Assembly (NCBI GenBank): GCA_903845125.1
Contig: CAIMWS010000485.1
Coordinates: 1 to 45,842 of the forward strand
DNA length: 45,842 bases
Reading direction: 5' to 3'
DNA from: an uncultured Verrucomicrobiota bacterium
GTDB lineage: Bacteria; Verrucomicrobiota; Verrucomicrobiia; Limisphaerales; UBA1319
Of this stretch, positions 1-8,162 are shown piece by piece (the stretch's first letter is position 1; each line of letters opens with the position of its first letter). The translations under genes and the position numbers were made by a program. The notes under the pieces were generated by a model that worked only from the letters and a program-made list of their open reading frames with translations, was not told the origin of the DNA and made no database searches.

Positions 1-1
1 A

Positions 2-940
2 TACCGGCTGGGCGCCGAACGTTTCGGCTGGAAGGAGAAATACCGGCGGCCGGGCACCTCGCCCGGCCCGGTGAAAACCGGCGTCGGCTGCGCCGGAGCC
101 TCCTGGGGTGGCGGTGGCGGCGGCACCAAGGCGGAGGCGCAAATTAATCCCGACGGCTCGGTTGAAATCCGGTGCGGCACCCAGGATTTGGGGACCGGCA
201 CCCGAACTGTCATCGCCCTGGTGGCGGCCGAGCTATTGGGGCTCAAGCCGGAGGAGATCACCGTGCGCATCGGGGATACGCAGTTCCCGCCCTCCGGCGG
301 CAGTGGTGGCAGCACCACCTCCCCCTCCGTGGCGCCGGCCATCCATGACGCCTGCACCAAAGCGCTGGCGGAACTCCAGAAAACCTCCGGCCTGGAAAAT
401 GTGCGGGGTGAAAACTGGCTCAAAGCCTGCCGTAAAATCGGCATCAACCCCTTGGTGGTGCCCGGCCAGTGGCAACCCGGCTTGTCTTCGAGCGGAGCCG
501 GCGGGGTTCAATTTGCCGAAGTGGCCGTGGACACCGGAACCGGCTTGGTCCGGGTGAAAAAGATCACCTGCATCCAGGATTGCGGATTGATCCTAAACCA
601 GCTCACTTGTGAAAGCCAGGTCAATGGCGGCATCATCATGGGCATCGGCTACGCCCTTTACGAGGAACGCGTAATGGATCGCGCCACGGGGGTGATGCTG
701 AATCCGAATTTCGAAACCTACAAAATCCCCGGCCTGGCCGATATCCCGGAAATCGACGTGGTGCTCCTAAACATGCCCGAGCGGGGGGTCATTGGGGTGG
801 GAGAGCCCGTCACCATCCCCACCGCCTCGGCCATTGCCAACGCGGTGGCCAACGCCCTGGGCGTCCGCGTGGGCAGCCTGCCCATTACCCCGGCCAAAGT
901 CCTGGCCGCCCTCGGCAAAACTCAAACCGTAAACGCATGA
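2..940 (+). CDS. xanthine dehydrogenase family molybdopterin-binding subunit (C-terminal part, 5' truncated by window)
   Basis: This is the C-terminal part of the large molybdenum-cofactor subunit of a xanthine/aldehyde/CO-dehydrogenase-type hydroxylase. The frame is open from base 2, so the gene starts before the window; the GTG at 71 is internal. Visible features are the Gly-rich SWGGGGGGTKAEA stretch, the cofactor-binding GTQDLGTGTRT segment, and the C-terminal GVIGVGEPVTIPTASAIANA block. In this family the Glu of GVGEP (codon 803-805) is the catalytic base next to the molybdenum. The gene overlaps the FAD subunit by ATGA at 937-940, so the two are translationally coupled parts of one enzyme. 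The [2Fe-2S] subunit is not in the window and may lie upstream. The substrate cannot be told from the sequence. Confidence 0.93.
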   Translation, partial: YRLGAERFGWKEKYRRPGTSPGPVKTGVGCAGASWGGGGGGTKAEAQINPDGSVEIRCGTQDLGTGTRTVIALVAAELLGLKPEEITVRIGDTQFPPSGGSGGSTTSPSVAPAIHDACTKALAELQKTSGLENVRGENWLKACRKIGINPLVVPGQWQPGLSSSGAGGVQFAEVAVDTGTGLVRVKKITCIQDCGLILNQLTCESQVNGGIIMGIGYALYEERVMDRATGVMLNPNFETYKIPGLADIPEIDVVLLNMPERGVIGVGEPVTIPTASAIANAVANALGVRVGSLPITPAKVLAALGKTQTVNA

Positions 941-1899
941 AAGCCTTCCAATACGCCACCGCCCTCACGCCTGCCAACGCCCGTGAACTGGCGGGGGACC
1001 GCGGATGTTATATCGCCGGCGGCAATGATCTCCTGGGCCTGATGAAGGAATACATCGCCGAGCCGGATTTGTTGGTCAATATCAAGTCCCTCCCCGGGCT
1101 GAACCGCATCACTCCCGGTGCAGAGCGATGGATACTCGGAGCCAATGTCAAGGTCGCGGAAATCGAGGCCCACCCGGGCCTCAAACAAAAATTTCCCGCC
1201 TTGACGGAGGCCGCTGCGGAAGTGGGTTCGCCGCAAATCCGCAATGTAGCCACCCTGGGCGGCAACCTGGCCCAACATTCGCGTTGCTGGTATTTCCGGC
1301 AGCGGGATGTTTTTTGCCTGAAAAAGGGCGGCGACACCTGTTTCGCGCGCAACGGGGAAAACAAATACCACAGCCTGTTCACCGGCAACACCTGCATCAG
1401 CCCGGTGGTCTCCAACCTGGCCGTCGCCTTGGGCGCTTTGGAGGCCACCGTGGTGGTCCAGCGCGAGGATGAATTGGCACGCTGGTCCATCGACGAACTT
1501 TACGCCAAGGCTTGGGACAACCCCACCGCCCACCATTCCCTGGCTTCAAACGACTTGATTCTGCAGGTGGAGATCCCGGTGGCTGAACGCCGGAGCTCCT
1601 ACCTGCAAACCAGCGAAAAATCCCAATTTGATTGGGCATTGGCCAGCTGCGCCGCTTCCGCCAAAATAATCGGGGGCAAACTGGCCGCTGCCAGAGTGGT
1701 TTTGGGCGCTGTGTCCCCCGTGCCTTATCAAGTCAAGGCCGTCGGCAAGCTGCTGGAAGGCCGCGAATTGAGCGCCGGCCTCGCTGAGGAAGCAGCGGAT
1801 TTGCTCCTCAAAAAAGCCACCCCGCTGGAGCACAATGCCTATAAGGTTCCCCTGGCCAAAGCGTTGGTCCAAAGAACGTTGATGAAGCTGGGGGCATGA
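937..1899 (+). CDS. xanthine dehydrogenase family FAD-binding subunit (YagS/PaoB-like)
   Basis: This 320-aa flavoprotein subunit has an FAD-binding domain (about residues 1-180, with YIAGGNDLL and NVATLGGNLAQ) followed by the CO-dehydrogenase flavoprotein C-terminal domain (about 190-318). It passes electrons from the molybdenum centre via Fe-S clusters to FAD and an acceptor. After the GGN motif there is an insert beginning SRCWYF, with cysteines at 117, 127, 135 and 153. An insert of this kind carries an extra [4Fe-4S] cluster in E. coli PaoB (YagS), so this is a PaoB-type rather than CoxM-type subunit. The start ATG overlaps the stop of the upstream molybdenum subunit. The family is clear; the physiological substrate is unknown. 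Confidence 0.92.
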   Translation: MKAFQYATALTPANARELAGDRGCYIAGGNDLLGLMKEYIAEPDLLVNIKSLPGLNRITPGAERWILGANVKVAEIEAHPGLKQKFPALTEAAAEVGSPQIRNVATLGGNLAQHSRCWYFRQRDVFCLKKGGDTCFARNGENKYHSLFTGNTCISPVVSNLAVALGALEATVVVQREDELARWSIDELYAKAWDNPTAHHSLASNDLILQVEIPVAERRSSYLQTSEKSQFDWALASCAASAKIIGGKLAAARVVLGAVSPVPYQVKAVGKLLEGRELSAGLAEEAADLLLKKATPLEHNAYKVPLAKALVQRTLMKLGA

Positions 1900-1948
1900 T
1901 GACGAATTATTTCAAGCCCGGCCCCAATCCGACCCCGTCCCGATTGCT

Positions 1949-2155
1949 ATGAACCCGGAAATTTGCAGACACCTGCGCACCAAGAAAATCTATATTCCCG
2001 CGTCCGCTGGCGAAGCTTTTAGCCAGCCATCAGAGTCGGCTGGTGGCTCCAGCCACTGCTGGTGCAACCGCACCCAGGCGGAGACCGGCCCGGACGATTG
2101 GCTCGCCAGCCTGGAATACTGCAAGCCCGGCCGCAAATGCCACCAAAACGACTGA
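1949..2155 (+). CDS. small Cys-rich protein of unknown function
   Basis: This 68-aa ORF starts at ATG 1949, 49 nt after the FAD subunit, and fills most of an otherwise gene-free 300-base gap. The protein begins MNPEICRHLRTKKIYIPA, continues with HCWCNRTQAETGPDDW, and ends in CKPGRKCHQND. Five cysteines (CxHLRTK, CWC, CxPGRxC) look like a small metal-binding or disulfide fold. From memory, short proteins of this layout (Cys-x-x-LRTK at the N-terminus, WC near the middle, GPDD, then C-x-x-x-R-x-C) recur in Verrucomicrobiota and related phyla as uncharacterised ORFs. That recurrence and the ordered cysteines are the reasons for calling it real. No clear Shine-Dalgarno is seen. It may be co-transcribed with the dehydrogenase genes. 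Confidence 0.6.
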   Translation: MNPEICRHLRTKKIYIPASAGEAFSQPSESAGGSSHCWCNRTQAETGPDDWLASLEYCKPGRKCHQND

Positions 2156-2207
2156 CTCTGAATCGGTGGCCGGAAATCCACCGGGCTTTGCAAGGGGACC
2201 GTTTCCC

Positions 2208-4931
2208 TTATTGGACCGGGCCACGGCCAATGGTTCTCAGCAGGAATTCTTCATATTTGCGGTAGCGTCCCAGGCTTTTGACATCCCCGCCCAAACCATG
2301 TTTGCCGGTGGGATCCAGGAAAATTTCCACTTGGGTTTCCTTGCCTGCCTTCAGCAATTCCCGGTAAACCCGAACGGTGTCCTGGTAAAGGACATTGTCG
2401 TCCTCCATGCCATGCACCAGCAGCAATTTCCCCTTGAGGTTTTTAGCCAGCGGCAGCAGTGAGAACTTGCTGAGGTCCGTCTGGCCCGTGCGGCTGGGGC
2501 CGATCGTTCCGGTGGAGTACCACGAATTGTAATTCTCCCATTCGGTGGGGCCGGCGCCCGCCATGCCCACCGCAAAGACGTCCGGCTCCGTGTAAAGGCA
2601 CATTTGCGTTTGGAATCCGCCGAAGCTCCACCCGTGGATGGCCACCCGTTTGGCATCCACTGGGAAATGATCCACCAGCCATTTCACCCCATCCACCAAG
2701 TCTTCCACCTGGGCCCGGCCGACATTCCCGAAATTGGATTTCTCGAATAAACCGCCATAGCCGGAGGAACCGCGCGGATCAATGGTTGCCGCCAGGTAGC
2801 CGTGCTTCTGCGCCATATACCAGGCAAAGAAATAGGCATCGCCGGCGTAGTTGCCGTCGTTCACCATTTTCCGCTCACCCAAGGGCCCGCCGTAAACATA
2901 AACCAGCACGGGCAGTTTTTCGTTGGTTTTCACCATGGCTGGCTTGAACATCATGCCCCGGATGTCGTGCCCCAAACGATTCTTGTAAGCGAAAAATGCC
3001 GGCCTGGCGGTGGTCAACTCCGCTGCCTTCTTGGGATGCGAATCGGTCAGGACTTTGACCTCCTCGCGGGTGGTGTCGATGTAAACCAGTTCGGTCAACC
3101 GGCCATAGGTCGAGTAATTGGCCAGTGCCTTGGCACCGTCCGGGCTGAAAGCCGCGCCCTGGTACGATCCCTCCCAGAGGGATATCTTCTCCATGGACCG
3201 GTCTTGGGGATTGATACGGAATAATTCCCGCCGGGCTGGATCGTCACGGGTGGCGGCGGCAAACAGGTATTTGCGCTGATTCCCCATCGGCACCGGGTAT
3301 ATCTCATAAGATCCCTGAGTGACGGAAACAACCGACTCGTAGAGCGGATCCAGCAGGTATAACTGGCGATAGCCGCTCTGTTCGCTTAAGAAAACCAAAC
3401 GCCGGTTGTCGGCGATATATTGCGGAGTAACCATGTTGGGCGTGGTGGGGCCGCCATGATGCAAAATACGGTAAACCACCCGCGCCGGACGCTCCTCCAA
3501 GACCGATTCCTTGCCACTATCGGCGGGGGGATCTTCAGTTGTTGACTTGCCACCGGATTTCTTTTCTTCGCCTGCCGCCGTGGGTTCCTCCTTCTTGGGG
3601 TTGGCCTTTTCCTTTTCGCGGGTGGCATCCAGGAGGGCCTCATAAATCTGGATATGCCCGGAATTCTGCTCATACCAGGCAAAGGCGAGGCGCGACGAAT
3701 CCGGCGCCCAATCCGGAGTGGACCAGTAATCGCGCGGGCCGGTCCGCTGGGCTTTCAGGATGCGGATGGTTTTCAGATCCTCCTTTAGTGTGCCACCGAG
3801 TTCACAAACATAGAGCGAGACTTCATTGGTTTTGACCGGGTCGTCGGAAACCTGGCGCGCCACCTGGGTGGTGTTCATAAATCGGTCGCGATACTGCGCA
3901 ATCTGCACTTTGCGATCGGATGCGGGTCCGGAAACTTCCTTCATCGTCACCAACAACACCCGTTTTCCATCCGGGCTGATTTGATAATCATGAATTCGCT
4001 CCCCCTCGGCCACTTTAGGTTCGACCTGTTCCTGGATATGCTGGCCAAAACGCACGCGCATCAATTGGTTCCCGCGCAGAAAAGTGTAGCCCCCGCCATC
4101 CGGCAGATATCGCAGGTTCCGCTTCTCGTCGGAGGAGCGCGTCAGCCGGCTGATTTCCTGCCGCTCCGGCACATATCGATAAAGGTCCCCTCCCGATACG
4201 AACATCATTTCATTAGTTGCCGGGGCCCATTCAAAGGCATTGATGCCGCCATAGTGCGGGTCTTTTTCGGCATCGGCGTCCTTCTCATCCACCCAATCCC
4301 CTTTTTCCCAGTCCTCCAGTTTTTTGTCCTTTTTTCCGGCATCACTGCTCCCTTTAACCTCGTCGGGAATACTCTGGGCCTCGTCTTTGAAATCCTCCTC
4401 CGAACCTTCCGGACTGGTGGCTTTTTTGTCCTTGGCCGCTCCTTCAGCCACAGGCTTATCTCCGGTGGCCGCCGGCTTCTTTTTCGACTCGCGGGCCTTC
4501 TTGATCCGGTCTTCCTTGACCTTTCGGGTCTCGGCTTGGAATTCGCTCATTACCGATACCGAGGTCACCCGCTTCAGCTGGCCTGATTGTGTATCCAGCA
4601 GCCAAAGATCCGGGCCGTGGCGTCTTTCAGGGTAAGGCCGGTATAAAAAGGCGGCATATCGCCCATCCTGGGAAAAAGCAGTTCCGCTGGCCGACGGTCC
4701 GAATAGTCCCTTCTCCGGAAACAGATCCTCCAGCTTAAGCTCCTCTTTGCCGGCTGGCTTTCCCTCCTTGCCTGGCTTCGTTTCTTTGGTTTGCGCTTCG
4801 TCCCGGCCCCCTTTTCCAGATTCTTCGGCGGAGAGGCAACCGGCTGGCCAGGCGGTGGCTAATCCGGCCGCCAAGATCGCCAGCCCAATGTCCCGCCCAA
4901 ATTGAAGTCGGAATATGCTCCATGGTTTCAT
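2208..4931 (-). CDS. S9 family peptidase (prolyl oligopeptidase / DPP IV type), exported
   Basis: This 907-aa serine peptidase begins with a signal-peptide-like segment (IGLAILAAGLATAWPAG, about residues 15-31), so it probably acts in the periplasm. A beta-propeller region (about 75-620) gates the C-terminal alpha/beta-hydrolase domain (about 650-900). The triad is visible: Ser769 in GWSFGG, Asp844 in HGMEDDNV, and His878 in GKHGLGG. The DDNV motif matches the DPP IV subgroup. Two highly charged low-complexity inserts (about 130-226, and a second around 440-485) are rich in Lys, Glu and Asp and are unusual for the family; they probably form loops protruding from the propeller. It stands alone on the minus strand. 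Peptide substrate unknown. Confidence 0.93.
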   Translation of the reverse strand: MKPWSIFRLQFGRDIGLAILAAGLATAWPAGCLSAEESGKGGRDEAQTKETKPGKEGKPAGKEELKLEDLFPEKGLFGPSASGTAFSQDGRYAAFLYRPYPERRHGPDLWLLDTQSGQLKRVTSVSVMSEFQAETRKVKEDRIKKARESKKKPAATGDKPVAEGAAKDKKATSPEGSEEDFKDEAQSIPDEVKGSSDAGKKDKKLEDWEKGDWVDEKDADAEKDPHYGGINAFEWAPATNEMMFVSGGDLYRYVPERQEISRLTRSSDEKRNLRYLPDGGGYTFLRGNQLMRVRFGQHIQEQVEPKVAEGERIHDYQISPDGKRVLLVTMKEVSGPASDRKVQIAQYRDRFMNTTQVARQVSDDPVKTNEVSLYVCELGGTLKEDLKTIRILKAQRTGPRDYWSTPDWAPDSSRLAFAWYEQNSGHIQIYEALLDATREKEKANPKKEEPTAAGEEKKSGGKSTTEDPPADSGKESVLEERPARVVYRILHHGGPTTPNMVTPQYIADNRRLVFLSEQSGYRQLYLLDPLYESVVSVTQGSYEIYPVPMGNQRKYLFAAATRDDPARRELFRINPQDRSMEKISLWEGSYQGAAFSPDGAKALANYSTYGRLTELVYIDTTREEVKVLTDSHPKKAAELTTARPAFFAYKNRLGHDIRGMMFKPAMVKTNEKLPVLVYVYGGPLGERKMVNDGNYAGDAYFFAWYMAQKHGYLAATIDPRGSSGYGGLFEKSNFGNVGRAQVEDLVDGVKWLVDHFPVDAKRVAIHGWSFGGFQTQMCLYTEPDVFAVGMAGAGPTEWENYNSWYSTGTIGPSRTGQTDLSKFSLLPLAKNLKGKLLLVHGMEDDNVLYQDTVRVYRELLKAGKETQVEIFLDPTGKHGLGGDVKSLGRYRKYEEFLLRTIGRGPVQ

Positions 4932-5203
4932 GGCGCTTTTACTACGTTACCCACCCGCCCACAACAAGCCCAAAGTCCCTATTGTTGGCGCTTTGTGCCG
5001 GCCGGCCTGGCCGAGCTGTCCTTGGACACTCGGGGAGGGTAGTGATTGCGAGACCGATTATTGCGTAAAAAGACCCAGCCGGCAATTGCCAAGCCCCGGT
5101 TGAGGGAGATTCCCATTCCGTGCGCCGTTTCCGCACGGGTTTGCATTTTGAACGAAAAAGGAGGTTCCTACCGAAATTCCCGCCTGGTTTGCCCCGGGGC
5201 CAC

Positions 5204-6430
5204 CTAATTCGCCTTGGGTGGTGCCGTTGGCTGGCGCAAAGCCGCCGGATCTGTAACGCGGCCGGGCGAATTCGGGATCACCGGCGGCGGCAAGAGCACG
5301 AGCTTCCAGCCTTCAAGACCGAGGCCGATATCTCTTTCGACGAATTCCCAAAGCACCACCTTCTTGTTCTTGAGAAATGCGGGTCGCCCTTGTAGTTCCT
5401 GGCGCACCAACGTCGATCCTCCACCGTCGCTGACCAGTGACATCACGGGTTGTTTGAGTTCTTTGGCCAGGTACGCGATAAAACCCGCCACTCCCGGCTC
5501 ATCCCGCTGGTAGATCCGCATAAAACTGTCGCCCAGCACCAGAATCTCCGCGTCCGCAGCTTCCTGATAGAGTTCGCCGTTGTCGCGGCGGACCACCTGG
5601 ACACACGCCACAGTTTCCGGCTTTACGCGACGCTCGATCGCCGGCACTTGCAGCATGCGCAACACGTCGCCCAACCTCTCTATCGGTGCGGGCCGTCCCC
5701 GGTAATCGACCAAACCAGGTCGCACCCAGCCCAGCTCGAGAAGATGGCCCGCCGCCAGCTTGGCCGCCAACTCAACCCCGGCTGGCGACCAATGGGTGTC
5801 CTGCGCCAGATATAGCGAAGCCTGGGAGGCTGACCCTGCGGCTTGGCGCGCCTGGCTGAATCCTTTAAACAAATCGACGACTTCCACGTTGGCTGCGCGC
5901 AGGCGATCCAGCAAGTCTTGGGTGCGGGGGGCCAGCACCCCGTGCAAGGCCTCAGCCCGCGGAGTCAAACGGTCTGGATACACGCTTTCCTTGTTCGGCG
6001 CCGGCATGACCACGAGCCGGATGCCACGCGCCGCCAATTGATTACGAAAATCCACAATCGCCGGGAGCGGATCTTGGGTGGTGCTGGCTACCTTCGCCCG
6101 TTCGGGCCGGGCCAGCAGGTAACCTAATCCGGGTTTGTAGAAATACCACCCCTCATTTCCGATGGCTGCCTTTGCTCCGCCGTCCTTCAGCCACTCAAAC
6201 TGGGCAAACTGAATCCAGGGCCGGCTTGCTCGCGCCGCCCAATTGGCAGCTTCCAAGCTTCGCTCGTAGGTGCGCAAGTTGGCGGCAGTGGGTTTTTGGT
6301 GAAACACTTCAAACACTCGCACGCCCTCCTCCTGGCGGACTTCGACCACCATTTGGATCAACGGTACGCTGCCGATGATCCCGAGGAACATCAGGATCAG
6401 GAACCACTGGGGATCGCGAAAACGTTTCAT
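5204..6430 (-). CDS. AlgJ/AlgX-like SGNH O-acetyltransferase
   Basis: This 408-aa protein with one N-terminal membrane anchor (FLILMFLGIIGSVPLIQMVV) belongs to the AlgJ/AlgX SGNH-like family, which moves acetyl groups onto exported polysaccharides in the periplasm. The diagnostic residues are present: Asp211 and His213 in DTHWSPAG and Ser302 in LGDSFMRIY. I chose ATG 6430; a GTG at 6436 directly after the stop of the upstream AlgI-like gene is an alternative adding two residues, but it has no better ribosome site. It forms a two-gene operon with the MBOAT gene, the usual donor/acceptor arrangement. No alginate or cellulose synthase genes are in the window, so the polymer is unknown. Confidence 0.9.
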   Translation of the reverse strand: MKRFRDPQWFLILMFLGIIGSVPLIQMVVEVRQEEGVRVFEVFHQKPTAANLRTYERSLEAANWAARASRPWIQFAQFEWLKDGGAKAAIGNEGWYFYKPGLGYLLARPERAKVASTTQDPLPAIVDFRNQLAARGIRLVVMPAPNKESVYPDRLTPRAEALHGVLAPRTQDLLDRLRAANVEVVDLFKGFSQARQAAGSASQASLYLAQDTHWSPAGVELAAKLAAGHLLELGWVRPGLVDYRGRPAPIERLGDVLRMLQVPAIERRVKPETVACVQVVRRDNGELYQEAADAEILVLGDSFMRIYQRDEPGVAGFIAYLAKELKQPVMSLVSDGGGSTLVRQELQGRPAFLKNKKVVLWEFVERDIGLGLEGWKLVLLPPPVIPNSPGRVTDPAALRQPTAPPKAN

Positions 6431-6436
6431 GGCCAC

Positions 6437-7843
6437 TCAGAACTGGAAATAGAGGAATGGATTGAAGTCCTGGGCAAACATCGCCATGATCGAGAGGACG
6501 AACAACGGCACCAGCACGGCAGTTCTCCCCCAAGTCACCGGCGACATTGCCCAGTCGTGCGCCTGCCAGGGTTGAAATACCAGTCCCGTGCATACGGTTA
6601 AAATGAGGAGGTGGTACGGCGTGTAAATCGTGGCAGCCAGCAAAGGGGCCGTGTTCCCGGTCGGGCCGAGGCCGAACATCGCTTGGTAATACTCCACGGC
6701 CAGCGTCAAATTATCAGCCCGGAACAATACCCACGAGAACAGCACCAGGAGAAAGGTCAGGCCAATCCGTCCCGGCCGTGGCAGAGCGCCATAAAAGCTC
6801 AGTTTGCCCCGCCACCTTTCGGCGGCCAGGAGCAATCCGTGGAAAGCGCCCCACACCACAAAGTTCCACTTGGCCCCATGCCACAAGCCGCCCAGCAGCA
6901 TCACTACGGCAAGATTGAAATACGTGCGCCCCTCCCCCTTCCGGTTGCCGCCCAGCGCAATATATAAATAATCCCGCAGAACGCTCGACAGCGAGATGTG
7001 CCAGCGCCGCCAAAGCTCGGTGATGCTTTCCGACCAATACGGTGCGTCGAAATTTTTCAGGAATTCGAAGCCCAACATCCGCCCCAGCCCCACGGCCATG
7101 TCTGAGTAACCGCAGAAGTCGAAATAAATTTGGAACGTGTAAGCCACCACTCCGATCCAGGCATCCAGCGCGCAAGGACCAGCTGCATTGAACACCGAAT
7201 CCGCCACCAGACCGCATGGATTGGCCAGTAAAATCTTCTTCGCAAAGCCAGCGATGAAGATGGCCACGCCGGCTGCAAACCGCGGCACCGTGTGCTCGCG
7301 CTCGCGCAATTGCTCCGCCAGTGTCTTATAACGGATGATCGGGCCCGCCACCAGGTCGGGAAACAGCGCCACAAAAGCGGAGAATCCTGAAAACGACTTC
7401 GCCGGAGTAGCGTGCCCGCGATACAAATCCAGGATGTAGGTGAGGGAATGGAAGGTGTAAAACGAAATGCCAATGGGAAGGGTCACCTGCAGCACCTGGA
7501 ATTGCCTGGCTCCAACCGCCGCCAGGATTTGGTTCAACGTCCCCGCGGCGAACATGTAATACTTGAAAAATCCCAGGAAACTCAAATTGGTCACCACACA
7601 GGCCAGCACGGCGAGCTTGCGCTGGAGCGGAGTGGCACCGGGCCGGGTGATGACCTTGCCCCACAGGAAGTCCATGACCGTAGTGAACAGCATGAGGCCG
7701 GTGAACCACGGTTCCCACCAACCATAAAAGACATAACTGGCCAGGGTGATCCAGACATTGCGCCAGCCGCAAGGCAGGTTGTAATAAACCAGCAGGAATA
7801 CTGGCAGAAAATAGAAAACGAAAATCTGGGTCGTGAATACCAT
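6437..7843 (-). CDS. AlgI-like MBOAT family O-acyltransferase
   Basis: This 468-aa multi-pass membrane protein begins VFTTQIFVFYFLPVFLLVYY, typical of AlgI. MBOAT enzymes of this type transfer acetyl from a cytoplasmic donor across the membrane to an AlgJ/AlgX partner. His282 sits in WRRWHISLS and His322 in GGLWHGAKWN; the latter is the invariant MBOAT histidine. The PIGISFYTFHSLTYI block is also characteristic. The stop codon directly abuts the following SGNH partner gene, so the two are co-translated. The 319 bases upstream are gene-free and hold the terminators of the preceding gene; no clear promoter was recognised. Confidence 0.94.
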   Translation of the reverse strand: MVFTTQIFVFYFLPVFLLVYYNLPCGWRNVWITLASYVFYGWWEPWFTGLMLFTTVMDFLWGKVITRPGATPLQRKLAVLACVVTNLSFLGFFKYYMFAAGTLNQILAAVGARQFQVLQVTLPIGISFYTFHSLTYILDLYRGHATPAKSFSGFSAFVALFPDLVAGPIIRYKTLAEQLREREHTVPRFAAGVAIFIAGFAKKILLANPCGLVADSVFNAAGPCALDAWIGVVAYTFQIYFDFCGYSDMAVGLGRMLGFEFLKNFDAPYWSESITELWRRWHISLSSVLRDYLYIALGGNRKGEGRTYFNLAVVMLLGGLWHGAKWNFVVWGAFHGLLLAAERWRGKLSFYGALPRPGRIGLTFLLVLFSWVLFRADNLTLAVEYYQAMFGLGPTGNTAPLLAATIYTPYHLLILTVCTGLVFQPWQAHDWAMSPVTWGRTAVLVPLFVLSIMAMFAQDFNPFLYFQF

Positions 7844-8080
7844 GGCCTACGAGCCAGCCGAAGCCTTTCCGGCGGAATATTCCCTCCGCCATGGTGAGGA
7901 CCCTCTCAGACCTGGCAGCGTAATGGGGCCATGGGATTCGCCGGTCATCCGCAGCCGGTCCTGAAAGTAGTTCGCTTTCTCAACACTGCCCATAACTGCC
8001 CCTGAGTCTTGCTGCTCGCTGCCCAAAATGCAAGCTTGAACTTGGCGTTTCGGATTGCGGCCACCCATTCGGTCCAGGGG

Positions 8081-8114
8081 AAAAAAAACGGCTGGCGAAA
8101 AACGCCAGCCGTTT
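8081..8114 (-). terminator. second of two tandem intrinsic terminators
   Basis: A perfect 12-bp stem (AAACGGCTGGCG, 8086-8097, pairing with 8103-8114) with a five-base loop is followed on the minus strand by a run of eight U from 8088 to 8081. It lies about 50 bases after the stop of the LamG-repeat gene and backs up the hairpin immediately before it. Confidence 0.85.
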
Positions 8115-8148
8115 AAAAATTGCCAGGCGGGGTGAACCGCCAGGCAAT
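8115..8148 (-). terminator. first of two tandem intrinsic terminators
   Basis: A perfect 12-bp stem (8119-8130 with 8137-8148, minus-strand arm ATTGCCTGGCGG) has a six-base loop and is followed by U residues at 8119-8115. It lies 14 bases after the stop codon at 8163, so it ends the LamG-repeat transcript. Confidence 0.85.
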
Positions 8149-8162
8149 CGCAAGTCCGCTTT

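Larger units (their letters stand above)
7844..8162. other. gene-free interval with tandem terminators
   Basis: About 319 bases separate the LamG-repeat gene from the AlgI-like gene, both on the minus strand. The part next to the LamG gene holds two strong hairpins (8086-8148, listed separately). The remaining bases 7844-8080 should contain the promoter of the AlgI/AlgJ pair. A 73-codon minus-strand frame at 7847-8068 is not convincing as a gene. Confidence 0.6.

Noticed and set aside
1895..1951. 18-codon frame starting ATGATGA over the stop of the FAD subunit
   Set aside because: Too short, no recognisable features, and it ends just where the more convincing 68-aa ORF begins.
2164..2183. 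CGGTGG/CCACCG hairpin after the small Cys-rich gene as a terminator
   Set aside because: The stem is only 6 bp with no real U-tract, so it was not listed as a feature.
7847..8068. 73-codon minus-strand frame between the LamG and AlgI-like genes
   Set aside because: No ribosome site or family-like sequence; it overlaps the expected promoter region.
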